From CAVPMN01 sp963706425 (GTDB taxonomy: Bacteria > Actinomycetota > Acidimicrobiia > Acidimicrobiales > Acidimicrobilacustridaceae), in NCBI GenBank assembly GCA_963706425.1, contig CAVPMN010000020.1:434001-498000 (forward strand): DNA of 64,000 bases. Reading direction: 5' to 3'. Under the pieces are notes generated by a model. It worked only from the letters and a program-made list of their open reading frames with translations. It searched no databases and was not told the origin of the DNA. Shown here one piece after another: positions 55,001 through 63,453 of this stretch (position 1 is the stretch's first letter; every line of letters starts with the position of its first letter). The position numbers and the translations under genes are program-made.

Positions 55001-55071
55001 GGGATCCTCCTGAACCCTTGATAACCGGGACAGGCTAGTGGTCGTGCTGGCCAGGTGGGTACCGTCGTCCG

Positions 55072-55722
55072 GTGATCGACGTGGTCCTGCCCGTGCTGAA
55101 CGAGGTGGACGCCATCCCGTGGGTGCTCGGTCGTCTGCCTGCCGGGTACCGCGCGATCGTCGTCGACAACGGCTCTGACGACGGTTCCGCAGCGGTCGCG
55201 GCCGAACTCGGAGCCGACGTGGTGGCCGAGCCGACGCGGGGGTTCGGGGCGGCCTGCTTCCGTGGCCTCACCGTCTCGCAGTCCGAGCTGGTGTGCTTCA
55301 TGGACTGCGATGCATCCCTCGATCCAGCTGAGTTGCCTGGGTTGGTGGCCCCGGTCGCCGCCGATCGGGCCGACCTGGTGCTCGGGGCCCGCGTGGCCGA
55401 ACGGGGTGCCTGGCCGCCGCACGCCCGCCTCGCCAACCGGGTGCTCGCCCGCCGGGTCAACCGCCGGTTCGGCTGGTCGCTCGCCGACCTCGGGCCCATG
55501 CGGGTCGCCCGCCGGGAGCCGCTGCTCGATCTCGGCATCGAAGACCGACGATCGGGATGGCCGCTCGAGATGGTGGTGCGGGCCGGCCTGGCGGGCTGGC
55601 GGGTCGAGGGCCGCGAGGTGACCTACCGACGACGCGAGGGCCGTTCGAAGGTCACCGGGACGGTGGGCGGCACCATCCGTGCGGTGCGCGATCAGCGCCG
55701 TCAGCTCAAGCGGCTCACCTGA
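55072..55722 (+). CDS. Glycosyltransferase family 2
   Basis: A 216-residue single-domain GT-A glycosyltransferase: VVLPVLNEVDAIPWVL, VVDNGSDDGS, TRGFGAACFRGL, CFMDCDASLDPAEL (DxD-like metal site) and RRREGRSKVTGTVGGTIRAV near the end. It resembles dolichyl/polyprenyl-phosphate mannosyl- or glucosyltransferases without a membrane tail. TACCGT lies 6 bases before GTG 55072. Likely works with the following GT-C protein; the sugar is unknown. Confidence 0.87.
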   Translation: MIDVVLPVLNEVDAIPWVLGRLPAGYRAIVVDNGSDDGSAAVAAELGADVVAEPTRGFGAACFRGLTVSQSELVCFMDCDASLDPAELPGLVAPVAADRADLVLGARVAERGAWPPHARLANRVLARRVNRRFGWSLADLGPMRVARREPLLDLGIEDRRSGWPLEMVVRAGLAGWRVEGREVTYRRREGRSKVTGTVGGTIRAVRDQRRQLKRLT

Positions 55723-56340
55723 TCGGACACGACGCCCGCGAGCCTCGACGCCGGGATCTCCGAAGCGACGGCCACCGCATCGTCGAGGTGATCGATGTCG
55801 CGGAGGCTGCGGGTCATCCGCACCTGGCGACCAGCTGCCTCGAGCCGGGCCACTTGACGGGCACAGGTCTCCGTGGCGCTCATCGGTACGCCTCGGCACA
55901 GATCGTCGAGCGACTCGGCCAGGCCGAGCAGCCAGAACCCGCCGTCGAGCGCGGCACCCACGACGGCGTCGGTGCTCGAATCCGTGAGCATCCGGCCTGC
56001 CGCGAGCAGGTCGGCGGAGGTCACCTGGGGCGTGTCCATGCCGACCAGCACGACCGGGCCCTCCCCCGCCGCGAACGCGGCAGCGAACGCCGCGTCGAGT
56101 CGGTGGGCGAGCCCGCCCTGGGCCTGGGGCACGATGTCGAGACCCGCCGGGACCCAGCTGCCCGGCGCGCCGTCGAGCACCAGCACCCGGCGGGTCGCAG
56201 GGGTGGCCGCGACGACCTCGAGGGTGTCGAGCAACGCAGCTTGCCGCGATGCGGGCCGCCTGCTCCGGTGAGCAGGGCGGGCACAGCCGTGTCTTCACGA
56301 ATCCCGGCCTCGGTTCCTTGGCGATGACGAGCAGTTGCAT
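55701..56340 (-). CDS. DUF2064/TIGR04282-type glycosyltransferase (CofC-like), frameshift at 56241
   Basis: A GT-A-like nucleotide-binding protein of about 212 residues when corrected. The N-terminus LLVIAKEPRPGFVKTRLCPP gives the family signature. After ARIAA an extra A (56241-56242) shifts the frame to ALLDTLEVVAATPATRRVLV, with VVLVGMDTPQVTSADLLAA holding the DxP pair and GGFWLLGLAE. It overlaps the 3' end of the GT2 gene by 22 bp. Such pairs occur in sugar-modification clusters. Confidence 0.85.
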
Positions 56341-56367
56341 GGGCACTCCGAGTACGTGGACGGTGCG

Positions 56368-57432
56368 TCAGTCGCGAAGGTGTGCGATGGCGAAGCGGGC
56401 CATGCCCTCACGGAATGCGACGCGAGCGCGAAAGCCCAACTCCTCCTGGGCCTTCTCGGGCGAGGCGAACACATGGCGCACGTCGCCGAGGCGGTAGCCC
56501 CCGACCACCTTCGGCGGCGCCGCACCGGGGATCGACGCGATGAGCGCGTCGGCCATGTCGAGCACGGTGTGCGGCTCACCGCTGCAGACGTTGTAGGCGT
56601 TGTAGGCGTTGTCGGTGCCCGAGCCCACCTCATCGATGGTGAGCGCAGCCACGTTGGCCCTGGCCACGTCGGACACCTCGACGAAGTCGCGACGCTGTCG
56701 GCCGTCCTCGAGCACCTGCGGCGCCTCGCCACGCTCGGCCGCACTGCGGAAGATGCTGGCCACGCCGGCATAGGGCGTGTCTCTCGGCATCCGCGGCCCG
56801 TAGACGTTGTGATACCGCAGGGCCACGACGGTCGCGTCGTGCTCCCGACCGAACGCGGCGCACAGGTGCTCCTGATGCAGCTTCGTCGCGGCATACACGT
56901 TGCGGGGGTCGAGCGGCGCAGACTCGGTGACCGGCTCTGGTCGGCACGATGCGCCACACAACGGACAGGCCGGTTCGTAGCGACCCGCGTCGAGATCGCG
57001 CTTCGTCCGGGTTGCCGGGCGGACGGTGCCGTGCGCCGGACAGCACGACACCCCCTCGCCGTAGACCACCATGCTGCTCGCCACCACCAGGCGACCGTCG
57101 AAGCCCTTGTCGTGCAACACGCCGAGGAGCACGGCGGTGCCGGTGTCGTTGTGGCTCACGTAGGCGGGCGCATCCGCGAAGTCGACCCCGAGCCCGACCA
57201 TCGCCGCCTGGTGCGAGACGGCGTCGACCCCGGCAACCGCCCGCTCCACCGTGTCGGCGTCTCGAACGTCACCCCAGTGGTACGTAGCTGCCGCGTTCAG
57301 GTAGTCGGGCCGTTGCCGATGGGCACCGGGATGCAGGCTGTCGAGCACGACGACGTCATGGTGCTCGGCCACCAGGTGGTCGACCACGGCCGAGCCGATG
57401 AAGCCGGCTCCGCCGGTGACGAGCACTCTCAC
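56368..57432 (-). CDS. NAD-dependent nucleotide-sugar epimerase/dehydratase with zinc-ribbon-like insert
   Basis: A 354-residue extended SDR: VTGGAGFIGSAVVDHL for NAD, HQAAMVGLGVD, SSMVVYGEG, Y180-AATK184 and LRYHNVYGPRMPRDTPYAGV. Between the Ser motif and the Tyr an insert carries C130, C131, C156, C159 and C163, which looks like a zinc-binding loop. GTG 57432 overlaps the stop of the GT-C gene (GTGA). It probably makes the sugar nucleotide used by the adjacent glycosyltransferases. Confidence 0.88.
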   Translation of the reverse strand: MRVLVTGGAGFIGSAVVDHLVAEHHDVVVLDSLHPGAHRQRPDYLNAAATYHWGDVRDADTVERAVAGVDAVSHQAAMVGLGVDFADAPAYVSHNDTGTAVLLGVLHDKGFDGRLVVASSMVVYGEGVSCCPAHGTVRPATRTKRDLDAGRYEPACPLCGASCRPEPVTESAPLDPRNVYAATKLHQEHLCAAFGREHDATVVALRYHNVYGPRMPRDTPYAGVASIFRSAAERGEAPQVLEDGRQRRDFVEVSDVARANVAALTIDEVGSGTDNAYNAYNVCSGEPHTVLDMADALIASIPGAAPPKVVGGYRLGDVRHVFASPEKAQEELGFRARVAFREGMARFAIAHLRD

Positions 57433-58740
57433 CAGTTCGTCCCCACGACGGCGGTGAGCCCGATGGCGGTCAGCACCTGCACGGCCATCCAGCCACGTGT
57501 CGCAGTGGCGCGCGTGGCCAGGACGGCGCCGGCCACGAACACCCAAACGGTGAACGGCAGCCAGATCCTCTCGACCTCACCGTTCGACAGACCGCTCACG
57601 TCAGCCGCCAGTGCGGCACCGACGCCGCCACCGACGAGCACCCAGAGCCGCCGGTCACGCAGGAGCGCGACCGCCACGACCATCGCCGGGCCGAGCGCGA
57701 GGAACCAGGCGGACACGTTGTTGACGAGGAAGTACGAGTAGGGCCGGTCGAGCCCGAGGTCGTGGTAGGTGTCGATCGTCGCGAACAGCCCCGAGGGCCA
57801 CCAATAGCCCCACGCGCCGAGCGCGAGGGTGGCGAGCGGTCGCGACGATCGACGCCACCAGCACCGGTCGGGCCCGGCCCGCCCACCAGGCGATCAGGAC
57901 GACGGGAACGGCCATGAGCACGAGGCCATAGGACTGGAGCGCGACGAAGGAGGCCATCAGCCCGGCGAGGACCGCGAAGACGTCAGCGCGGCGCCCGGGG
58001 TGGGTGCACGCCAGCGCCATCAGGGCCACGACCCATGCGGCCGCGCCCATGAACAGGCCGTCGGCGGAGGTGACGATCCAGAGGCCGGCGGGCATCACCA
58101 CGACGAAGGGCAGGGCCCGCCGCGCCGCGGCCTCACCGGCGACCGCACGGGTGGCCAACAGCACGGCCGGCACGGCTGCGGCCGCGCCGACCACCACGAG
58201 GACCACCGCCCAGTTCGGCCCCGAGAGCCCGATCCGCTCCAGCAGGGCCAACAGCAAGGGGAATCCCGGCGGGTGGGCTCGGACCGCGATGGGATGGTCG
58301 GGCACCGACGCGACGAAGTCGCGCAGGAAGCCGCCCGGCGAAGCGGCCGCCCGCGGCACGACCTCGGCGAAGTCCTCGCGCCAGAACAGACCTCGTGTGA
58401 GCCCGGCGGTGCCGTCGACGAGCGCGAGCGACACCCACCACGCGATCGCGCTGAGGGTGGCCACGACGAGCGCCCAACCCCAGCGCAACGCGGCGGCGGC
58501 CCGGGGCACCCCGACGATGGCGGCCAATCCCGTCAACGCCGGGATCCACACGGCCGTCGGCACCGACGGCCGATAGCCGCCGAGCACCGGGGGCGTGTAG
58601 AGCACGATCTCGCGCCCCTGCTCGATGAGCAGCAACCCCCACGTGCGCCCGAGCGTCACGACCAACACCCAGGCGACAAGAGCCAGCACCGCGATCACGA
58701 CCACGTCGGTGCGAGAACGGATCGCGGCCTCGTCGGTCAT
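57429..58740 (-). CDS. Polytopic membrane glycosyltransferase, GT-C type (frameshift near 57842)
   Basis: About 436 residues when corrected, with ten or more membrane spans. A loop with WREDFAEVVPRAA and the segment VRAHPPGFPLLLALLERIG match the GT-C/ArnT-mannosyltransferase pattern that uses a polyprenyl-phosphate sugar. After LVASIVA an extra base near 57842 shifts the frame, which continues as LATLALGAWGYWWPSGLFAT and SYFLVNNVSAWFLALGP to 57429. Length is 3n+1. ATG 58740 overlaps the upstream stop. Confidence 0.82.
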
Positions 58741-59198
58741 CGGCGAGCGCGCCCCCATCGCGCCACCAGCACGGCGGCCGCGCCGACCCAGATCACGGCA
58801 AGCACCACGAGCAGGCTGTCGGCGTAGTCGAGCGGCAACGCTGAGGGGTCGCCCGGGCGACGACCGAAGCCTCTCCACAGCGGATAGCTGAAGAGCACGG
58901 CCAGTGCCGAGAGGGCGAGCGCGCCGCGCACCGGACCTCGCCAGCGGGGTGGGAGGAGCCACCCCACGAGGGCCCCCACGGCGATGACGACCGGCACGAT
59001 CAGCAGATCGTGCACCAGGAGCGTGCCGAGCACCCAGCGCACCAGCAGGGCCGGTTTGGTGTTGCCCTCGTTGTCGAAGAGACCCCACACGCCGAAGGCC
59101 ATCACGACCCACCCGACGCCGGCGGCCACCCAGAACACGGCGCCCCGAGGGCGGTCGTCGTCCACCGTGTCGTCGCCGAGTCCGACCGGCGCGCTCAT
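58737..59198 (-). CDS. Membrane protein, four predicted spans
   Basis: A 153-residue integral membrane protein I do not recognise: spans at AVFWVAAGVGWVVMAFGVWG, HDLLIVPVVIAVGALVGWLL, ALALSALAVLFSYPLW and LLVVLAVIWVGAAAVLVARW. The start ATG 59198 overlaps the stop of the molybdenum oxidoreductase gene (ATGA), and its stop overlaps the GT-C start, so all four form one coupled operon. It may be a subunit or assembly partner of one of these. Confidence 0.75.
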   Translation of the reverse strand: MSAPVGLGDDTVDDDRPRGAVFWVAAGVGWVVMAFGVWGLFDNEGNTKPALLVRWVLGTLLVHDLLIVPVVIAVGALVGWLLPPRWRGPVRGALALSALAVLFSYPLWRGFGRRPGDPSALPLDYADSLLVVLAVIWVGAAAVLVARWGRARR

Positions 59199-60331
59199 CG
59201 GACCTCCACCTGGCGAACCCACTTCGTCTGCATCACGCCAGGTCGGTTGGGACCGATCAGCCGGACGGGGAAGCCGTGGTCGAGGTGCAGGGGCTCGCCG
59301 TTCACCTCCAGGGCCAGCAAGGTGTCGGGATCGGAGGCCTGCACGGCGTTGATGTCCGACTGGCCATAGAGGCCGCCCTCTTCCAACGATCGCACCGTGA
59401 CCTCGGCGCCCTCGGCCGCGCCTGCGTCGGCCAGCAGGTCACGCAGGCGAACGCCGCGCCATCGGGCGTTGGCGCTCCAACCCTCGACACAGGCGATCGG
59501 CAGGGTGGCCTCGTGCTGGGGCAGGGCGCGGAGTTGGGTCAGCGACAACGACAGGGGTGCCGTCACCGCGCCGGTCACCATGAGACGAAACGCCGGGTCA
59601 AGGGCCCGGTCGGTCACCCGCGTGGCCGCGGCGGTGCCGTTGACCGGAAAGCCCTGTGGCCCGATGCTCGGCCGGCGGGGCGCGAGCAACGCCAGGCGCT
59701 CGAGGGGTTTCACCGTCTGTCCCAGGGTGACGGCGGTGAGCCCGAGCGAGGCCAGGCCGGTGAGCACGAGGAACCCCCGTCGGCTCGGCTGCCCGGCGAT
59801 CTCGACGGGCTCGACGGCAGGTGGCCGTGGCTGGGGCGCCCGGTCGCGAGTGAGCGCCCGGCGGGTGACCGACAGCTTGGCTCCGACGTGCACGATGAGG
59901 GCCCCGATGGTGATCCAGGCCATCCAGTAGTGGAACGCCGGGAAGAACAGCGGGATCGGGTACCAGAGGTTGCTGTTCGCCACACCGGTCCAGAGCTCGA
60001 AGAGCCCGCCGGCCACGAGTGGCACCAGGCTGACGCGCTCGAGCGCATGGGCCGGTGAGGCGAACGGCGGCCAGCGGAACAGCTTGGGGTAGACCACCCA
60101 GAGCTTGGCGAGCAGCAGCGGGATCGACGCGATGCCCGTGGCGACGTGCAGGCCCTGAGTGAACCGGTAGAGCCCTGCCGGTCGCGCCGGCAACGTGAAC
60201 CACGAGGGCGGATGCTGGGCGAAATGTGAGTAGAGCCCGGTCAGGAAGCAGATGCCGAAGGCGACGCCCAACGAGATGCCGAGGATGGCGGCGGTCCGCT
60301 CGGAGCGACGCGGGTCGGTCACCGCGGTCAC
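59195..60331 (-). CDS. Molybdopterin-dependent oxidoreductase fused to a cytochrome b-type membrane domain
   Basis: A 378-residue fusion. Residues 1-155 hold four membrane helices with His62, His134 and His148 placed like b-heme ligands. Residues 181-205 hold a twin-arginine segment PSRRGFLVLTGLASLG, here internal. The rest is a sulfite-oxidase/YedY-type molybdopterin domain with the Mo-binding Cys281 in LPIACVEGWSANARWRGVRL. Inference: an exported Mo domain tied to its own electron carrier. GTG 60331 (or 60322). First gene of the four-gene operon; five 18-bp repeats lie right upstream. Confidence 0.85.
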   Translation of the reverse strand: MTAVTDPRRSERTAAILGISLGVAFGICFLTGLYSHFAQHPPSWFTLPARPAGLYRFTQGLHVATGIASIPLLLAKLWVVYPKLFRWPPFASPAHALERVSLVPLVAGGLFELWTGVANSNLWYPIPLFFPAFHYWMAWITIGALIVHVGAKLSVTRRALTRDRAPQPRPPAVEPVEIAGQPSRRGFLVLTGLASLGLTAVTLGQTVKPLERLALLAPRRPSIGPQGFPVNGTAAATRVTDRALDPAFRLMVTGAVTAPLSLSLTQLRALPQHEATLPIACVEGWSANARWRGVRLRDLLADAGAAEGAEVTVRSLEEGGLYGQSDINAVQASDPDTLLALEVNGEPLHLDHGFPVRLIGPNRPGVMQTKWVRQVEVR

Positions 60332-60333
60332 GT

Positions 60334-60423
60334 CGGCTGACCTGCGAACGCCGGCTGACCTGCGAACGCCGGCTGACCTGCGGACGCTGGCTGACCTGCG
60401 GACGCTGGCTGACCTGCGAACTC
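60334..60423. repeat. Five tandem 18-bp repeats upstream of the molybdenum oxidoreductase
   Basis: Units start at 60334, 60352, 60370, 60388 and 60406; consensus CGGCTGACCTGCGAACGC, at most a few changes per unit. They fill almost the entire 100-bp gap between two minus-strand genes, ending 2 bp before the GTG. No leaderless -10 box is found here. Confidence 0.9.
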
Positions 60424-60431
60424 AGGGACCT

Positions 60432-60800
60432 CTACCAGTCGGCGGCGGCCCAGATCGAACACGGCTCGTTGCGAGTTCGCTCGCGGAGAGCCATCGCGAG
60501 CGGACCCAACTGCTCGGGCACGACCGTGACCAGGTCGAGCCAGACGTGATCGGTGCGGGGATCGATCCAGCCGCCGAGATGCACGCTCCCACCGTCGAGA
60601 TCAGCCCGTCGCGCCTCCAACCAGCGGGCGATCTCCTCGGCTCGCCACGCCGACAGCGGGCACGACAACCCGAGTCCGGGCGCCGCACACACGGCGACGC
60701 CCCGCTCGATGGGTTGGCCGGTCCGGTGATGCAGGGTGAAGCCGCCCGCCGACACCAGACAGTGGTAAAGGCGCGCCACGACGTCGCTCGCTGATCCCAT
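60432..60800 (-). CDS. Hypothetical protein
   Basis: A 122-residue soluble protein I do not recognise. It is rich in Trp/Arg pairs (CPLSAWRAEEIARWLEARRA, DHVWLDLVTVVPEQLGPL) and has three Cys. Regular third-position G/C and its compact place between yggS and the molybdenum gene support it as a real gene. No motif for a function is visible. Confidence 0.6.
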   Translation of the reverse strand: MGSASDVVARLYHCLVSAGGFTLHHRTGQPIERGVAVCAAPGLGLSCPLSAWRAEEIARWLEARRADLDGGSVHLGGWIDPRTDHVWLDLVTVVPEQLGPLAMALRERTRNEPCSIWAAADW

Positions 60801-60827
60801 CGGGGGGACAACGATCGACCAGGCAGA

Positions 60828-61496
60828 TCAGTTCCGGGGTGGCCGAGGTCCGAAGAGGTCGCGACCGACACGCACCATGGTGGAGCCCTCTTCGACGGCC
60901 ACCTCGAGATCGGCGCTCATCCCGATCGAACGCACGGGCAGGTCGAGCTCGTCGGCCAGGCCGACGAGCAGACGAAAGCCCTCACGCGCGTCCTCAGGGG
61001 CGCCCAGCGGGCCGACGCCCATCAGTCCCTGGACGTCGAGGCCCAGCTCACGACCGTGGGCCACCAGCTCCGGGGCTCGGGCGGGCGCACAGCCGCCCTT
61101 TTGCTCCTCGTCGCTCAGCGCGACCTGCACGAGCACCGTTGCTCCGGGGCACCGGCGGGCGATCTCCGCGGCCAACTCCGGTCGATCGACGCTCTGCCAC
61201 ACGGCGACGAGGTGCGCGATCGACCGCACCTTGTTGCGCTGCAGCCGGCCGATGAAGTGCCAACGCGGGGAGGGCTCGACTGCTCCGAGCCGACCGGCTT
61301 TGTCGACCAGCTCCTGCGCGTAGTTCTCGCCCAGGTCGACGAGGCCGGCGTCGAGCGCGACCCGAGCCGCTTCGACCCCGAAGCCCTTGGTGACCGCGAC
61401 GATGCGCACGTCGTGCCCGCCAGCGCGGGCGATGCGCGCTCGCAGCGCGTCGACGTTGTGGCCGACGACGACCGGATCGAACTGCGGCTCAGCCAT
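60828..61496 (-). CDS. yggS: YggS/PLPBP pyridoxal-phosphate homeostasis protein
   Basis: PLP-binding, TIM-barrel protein that balances B6 vitamers. The 222-residue protein has the PLP-lysine region VRIVAVTKGFGVEAARVAL, VDLGENYAQELVDKA, WHFIGRLQRNKVRSI and the phosphate-binding end VRSIGMSADLEVAVEEGSTM. Its ATG lies inside the 3' end of pgeF (8-bp overlap). This is the usual ftsZ-pgeF-yggS order; sepF, which normally follows, is displaced by about 5.8 kb. Confidence 0.95.
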   Translation of the reverse strand: MAEPQFDPVVVGHNVDALRARIARAGGHDVRIVAVTKGFGVEAARVALDAGLVDLGENYAQELVDKAGRLGAVEPSPRWHFIGRLQRNKVRSIAHLVAVWQSVDRPELAAEIARRCPGATVLVQVALSDEEQKGGCAPARAPELVAHGRELGLDVQGLMGVGPLGAPEDAREGFRLLVGLADELDLPVRSIGMSADLEVAVEEGSTMVRVGRDLFGPRPPRN

Positions 61497-62194
61497 CGAC
61501 GGCCGGCCCTTCGATCCATACCACCAGCGCGTGTCGCCCGTCGTCGTGGCGTGCCCGATGCGAGTAGAGGTCGGCACCACCGCACGCCGTGCAGCGGTCG
61601 GCGGACTCCACCAGCGCCACCCCCGCCCGGCCCAGGGCGCCCGCGACGGCCATGGGCAGATCGAGCGCGGGCGCACCGCTCGAGGTGCGGCCGGCGATCG
61701 CGCCACCCAACTGGGCCCGCAGGAGGTCGAGATCGTCCACCCCGAACTCGTAGCACTCGGGATGGATGCACGGACCGAGGCAGGCCTCGATGTCGATCGC
61801 GCCGAGCGATCGCATGTCGGCCACCGCTCGCTCGATCACCCCTGCCGCGACGCCGCGCCAGCCCGCGTGCACCGCGGCGACGACCCCCTGGCGAGACACC
61901 AGGGCCACCGGCGCGCAGTCGGCCACGTTGACCGACAGCACCACATCGGCCCGGGTGGTGACCAGGCCGTCGGCCTCGCTGCCCGTCACCCGCTCGTAGG
62001 TCGTCACCGACGGTCACGACCTCGCCGCCGTGCACCTGACGCAGCCAGACCCACGGCCGGTCGACCAGCGCCCGCCGCCGTCGTTCGACGACCGCGGGGT
62101 CGAGCGCCACCGCGACGTCACCGTCGAGCCGGGTGGTGAAGCCCACGCGCGCCGTCGCCCCTCCCTCGAGAGAGGACGTCCACAGATCGATCAC
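61489..62194 (-). CDS. pgeF: PgeF/YfiH polyphenol oxidase (laccase-domain) family (frameshift near 62007)
   Basis: Peptidoglycan-editing/purine-nucleoside-acting family DUF152. About 234 residues when corrected. N-terminal GFTTRLDGDVAVAL, WVWLRQVHGGEVV (metal His). Near 62007 an extra G shifts the frame to TTYERVTGSEADGLVTT, then VNVADCAPVALV, AVHAGWRGVAAGVIERAV and CLGPCIHPECYEFG with Cys/His ligands. Length is 3n+1. GTG 62194. Between ftsZ and yggS as in most actinobacteria. Confidence 0.92.
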
Positions 62195-62224
62195 CAGGCG
62201 GCTACGACGTCGACGGGGCCAGCG

Positions 62225-63322
62225 TCACTTCAGGAACGACGGCACATCGAAGTCGTCGTCGCCACCGTCGAGGTCGAGATCGTCCTCGTCGTCGCCACCG
62301 GCGAACACGTCGCTCACCGGCGCGAGGTCGGCGGCCCGACCCGGGCGGTCGTCACCACCCTTGCGATCGCTGTCCCAGCGGTCGAAGCCGGCGGCGATGA
62401 CCGTGACGCGCACCTCGTCACCCATCTCGTCGTCGATGACCGTGCCGAAGATGATGTTGGCGTCGGGGTGGGCCACCGCATGGATGACCTCGGCGGCCTC
62501 GTTGACCTCGAACAGGCCGAGATCGCTGCCGCCGGCGATGGTGAGCAGGATGCCCCGAGCGCCCTCGATGCTGGCCTCGAGCAGCGGGCTGGAGATGGCG
62601 GCGCGCGCCGCGCTGAGCGAGCGGCCCTCGCCGGAGCCGTAGCCGATGCCCATGAGCGCCGAGCCGGCGTCGCTCATGATCATCTTCACGTCGGCGAAAT
62701 CGGTGTTGATGAGGCCGGGAGTGGTGATGAGGTCGGTGATGCCCTGCACGCCCTGCAGCAGCACCTCGTCGGCCATCTTGAATGCGTTGAGCACCGACGT
62801 CTTGTCGTTGGACACCGTGAGCAGGCGGTCGTTCGGGATGACGATGAGGGTGTCGACCTTCTCCTTCAGCTTCTGGATGCCCGACTCGGCCTGCACGGCC
62901 CGTCGACGGCCCTCGAAGCCGAAGGGGCGGGTGACCACGCCGATGGTGAGCGCACCCAGGCTCTTCGCCAGCTCGGCGATGACCGGCGCGGCGCCCGTGC
63001 CGGTGCCACCGCCCTTGCCGGCGGTGATGAACACCATGTCGGCGCCCTTCAGCACCTCTTCGAGATCTTCCTGATGGGCCTCGGCGGCCTGGCGCCCGAC
63101 CTCGGGATCGCTACCCGCACCCAGTCCCCGCGTGAGCTCACGGCCGATGTCGAGCTTGACGTCGGCGTCGCTCATGAGCAGCGCCTGGGCGTCGGTGTTG
63201 ACGGCGATGAACTCCACGCCCTTGAGGCCCGCGTCGATCATGCGGTTGACCGCGTTGACGCCTCCGCCACCGACACCGACGACCTTGATGACCGCGAGAT
63301 AGTTCTGCGGAGAACCGGCCAT
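62225..63322 (-). CDS. ftsZ: Cell division protein FtsZ
   Basis: Tubulin-like GTPase forming the division ring. The 365-residue protein has IKVVGVGGGGVNAVNRMI, the tubulin signature GGGTGTG at 104-110, the T7 loop NTDFADVKMIMSDAGSALMG, a short Asp-rich linker and the C-terminal peptide DDFDVPSFLK, which binds SepF and others. The linker is short, the total below the 380-400 common in actinobacteria. GGAGG lies 11 bases before ATG 63322. Confidence 0.98.
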   Translation of the reverse strand: MAGSPQNYLAVIKVVGVGGGGVNAVNRMIDAGLKGVEFIAVNTDAQALLMSDADVKLDIGRELTRGLGAGSDPEVGRQAAEAHQEDLEEVLKGADMVFITAGKGGGTGTGAAPVIAELAKSLGALTIGVVTRPFGFEGRRRAVQAESGIQKLKEKVDTLIVIPNDRLLTVSNDKTSVLNAFKMADEVLLQGVQGITDLITTPGLINTDFADVKMIMSDAGSALMGIGYGSGEGRSLSAARAAISSPLLEASIEGARGILLTIAGGSDLGLFEVNEAAEVIHAVAHPDANIIFGTVIDDEMGDEVRVTVIAAGFDRWDSDRKGGDDRPGRAADLAPVSDVFAGGDDEDDLDLDGGDDDFDVPSFLK

Positions 63323-63453
63323 GGGGTTTCGTACCTCCAGTTCGAGAGCCCGTCAGCTCTGCCGTGATCGTGAGCCCGTCGGCTCTACTGTGCTCTCGGC
63401 GCGCAGGGCCATGGTGGATGCGCCGCCAACCCTCGACCTGAGGTTCAGGGTTA

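Noticed and set aside
60334..60423. Possible CRISPR array
   Set aside because: The 18-bp units are directly adjacent with no spacers, and no cas gene is present.
7423..62194. Programmed ribosomal frameshifting as the cause of the broken genes
   Set aside because: No shared slippery site, no in-frame stop close to the breaks and no common sequence context; unrelated housekeeping and accessory genes are hit alike.
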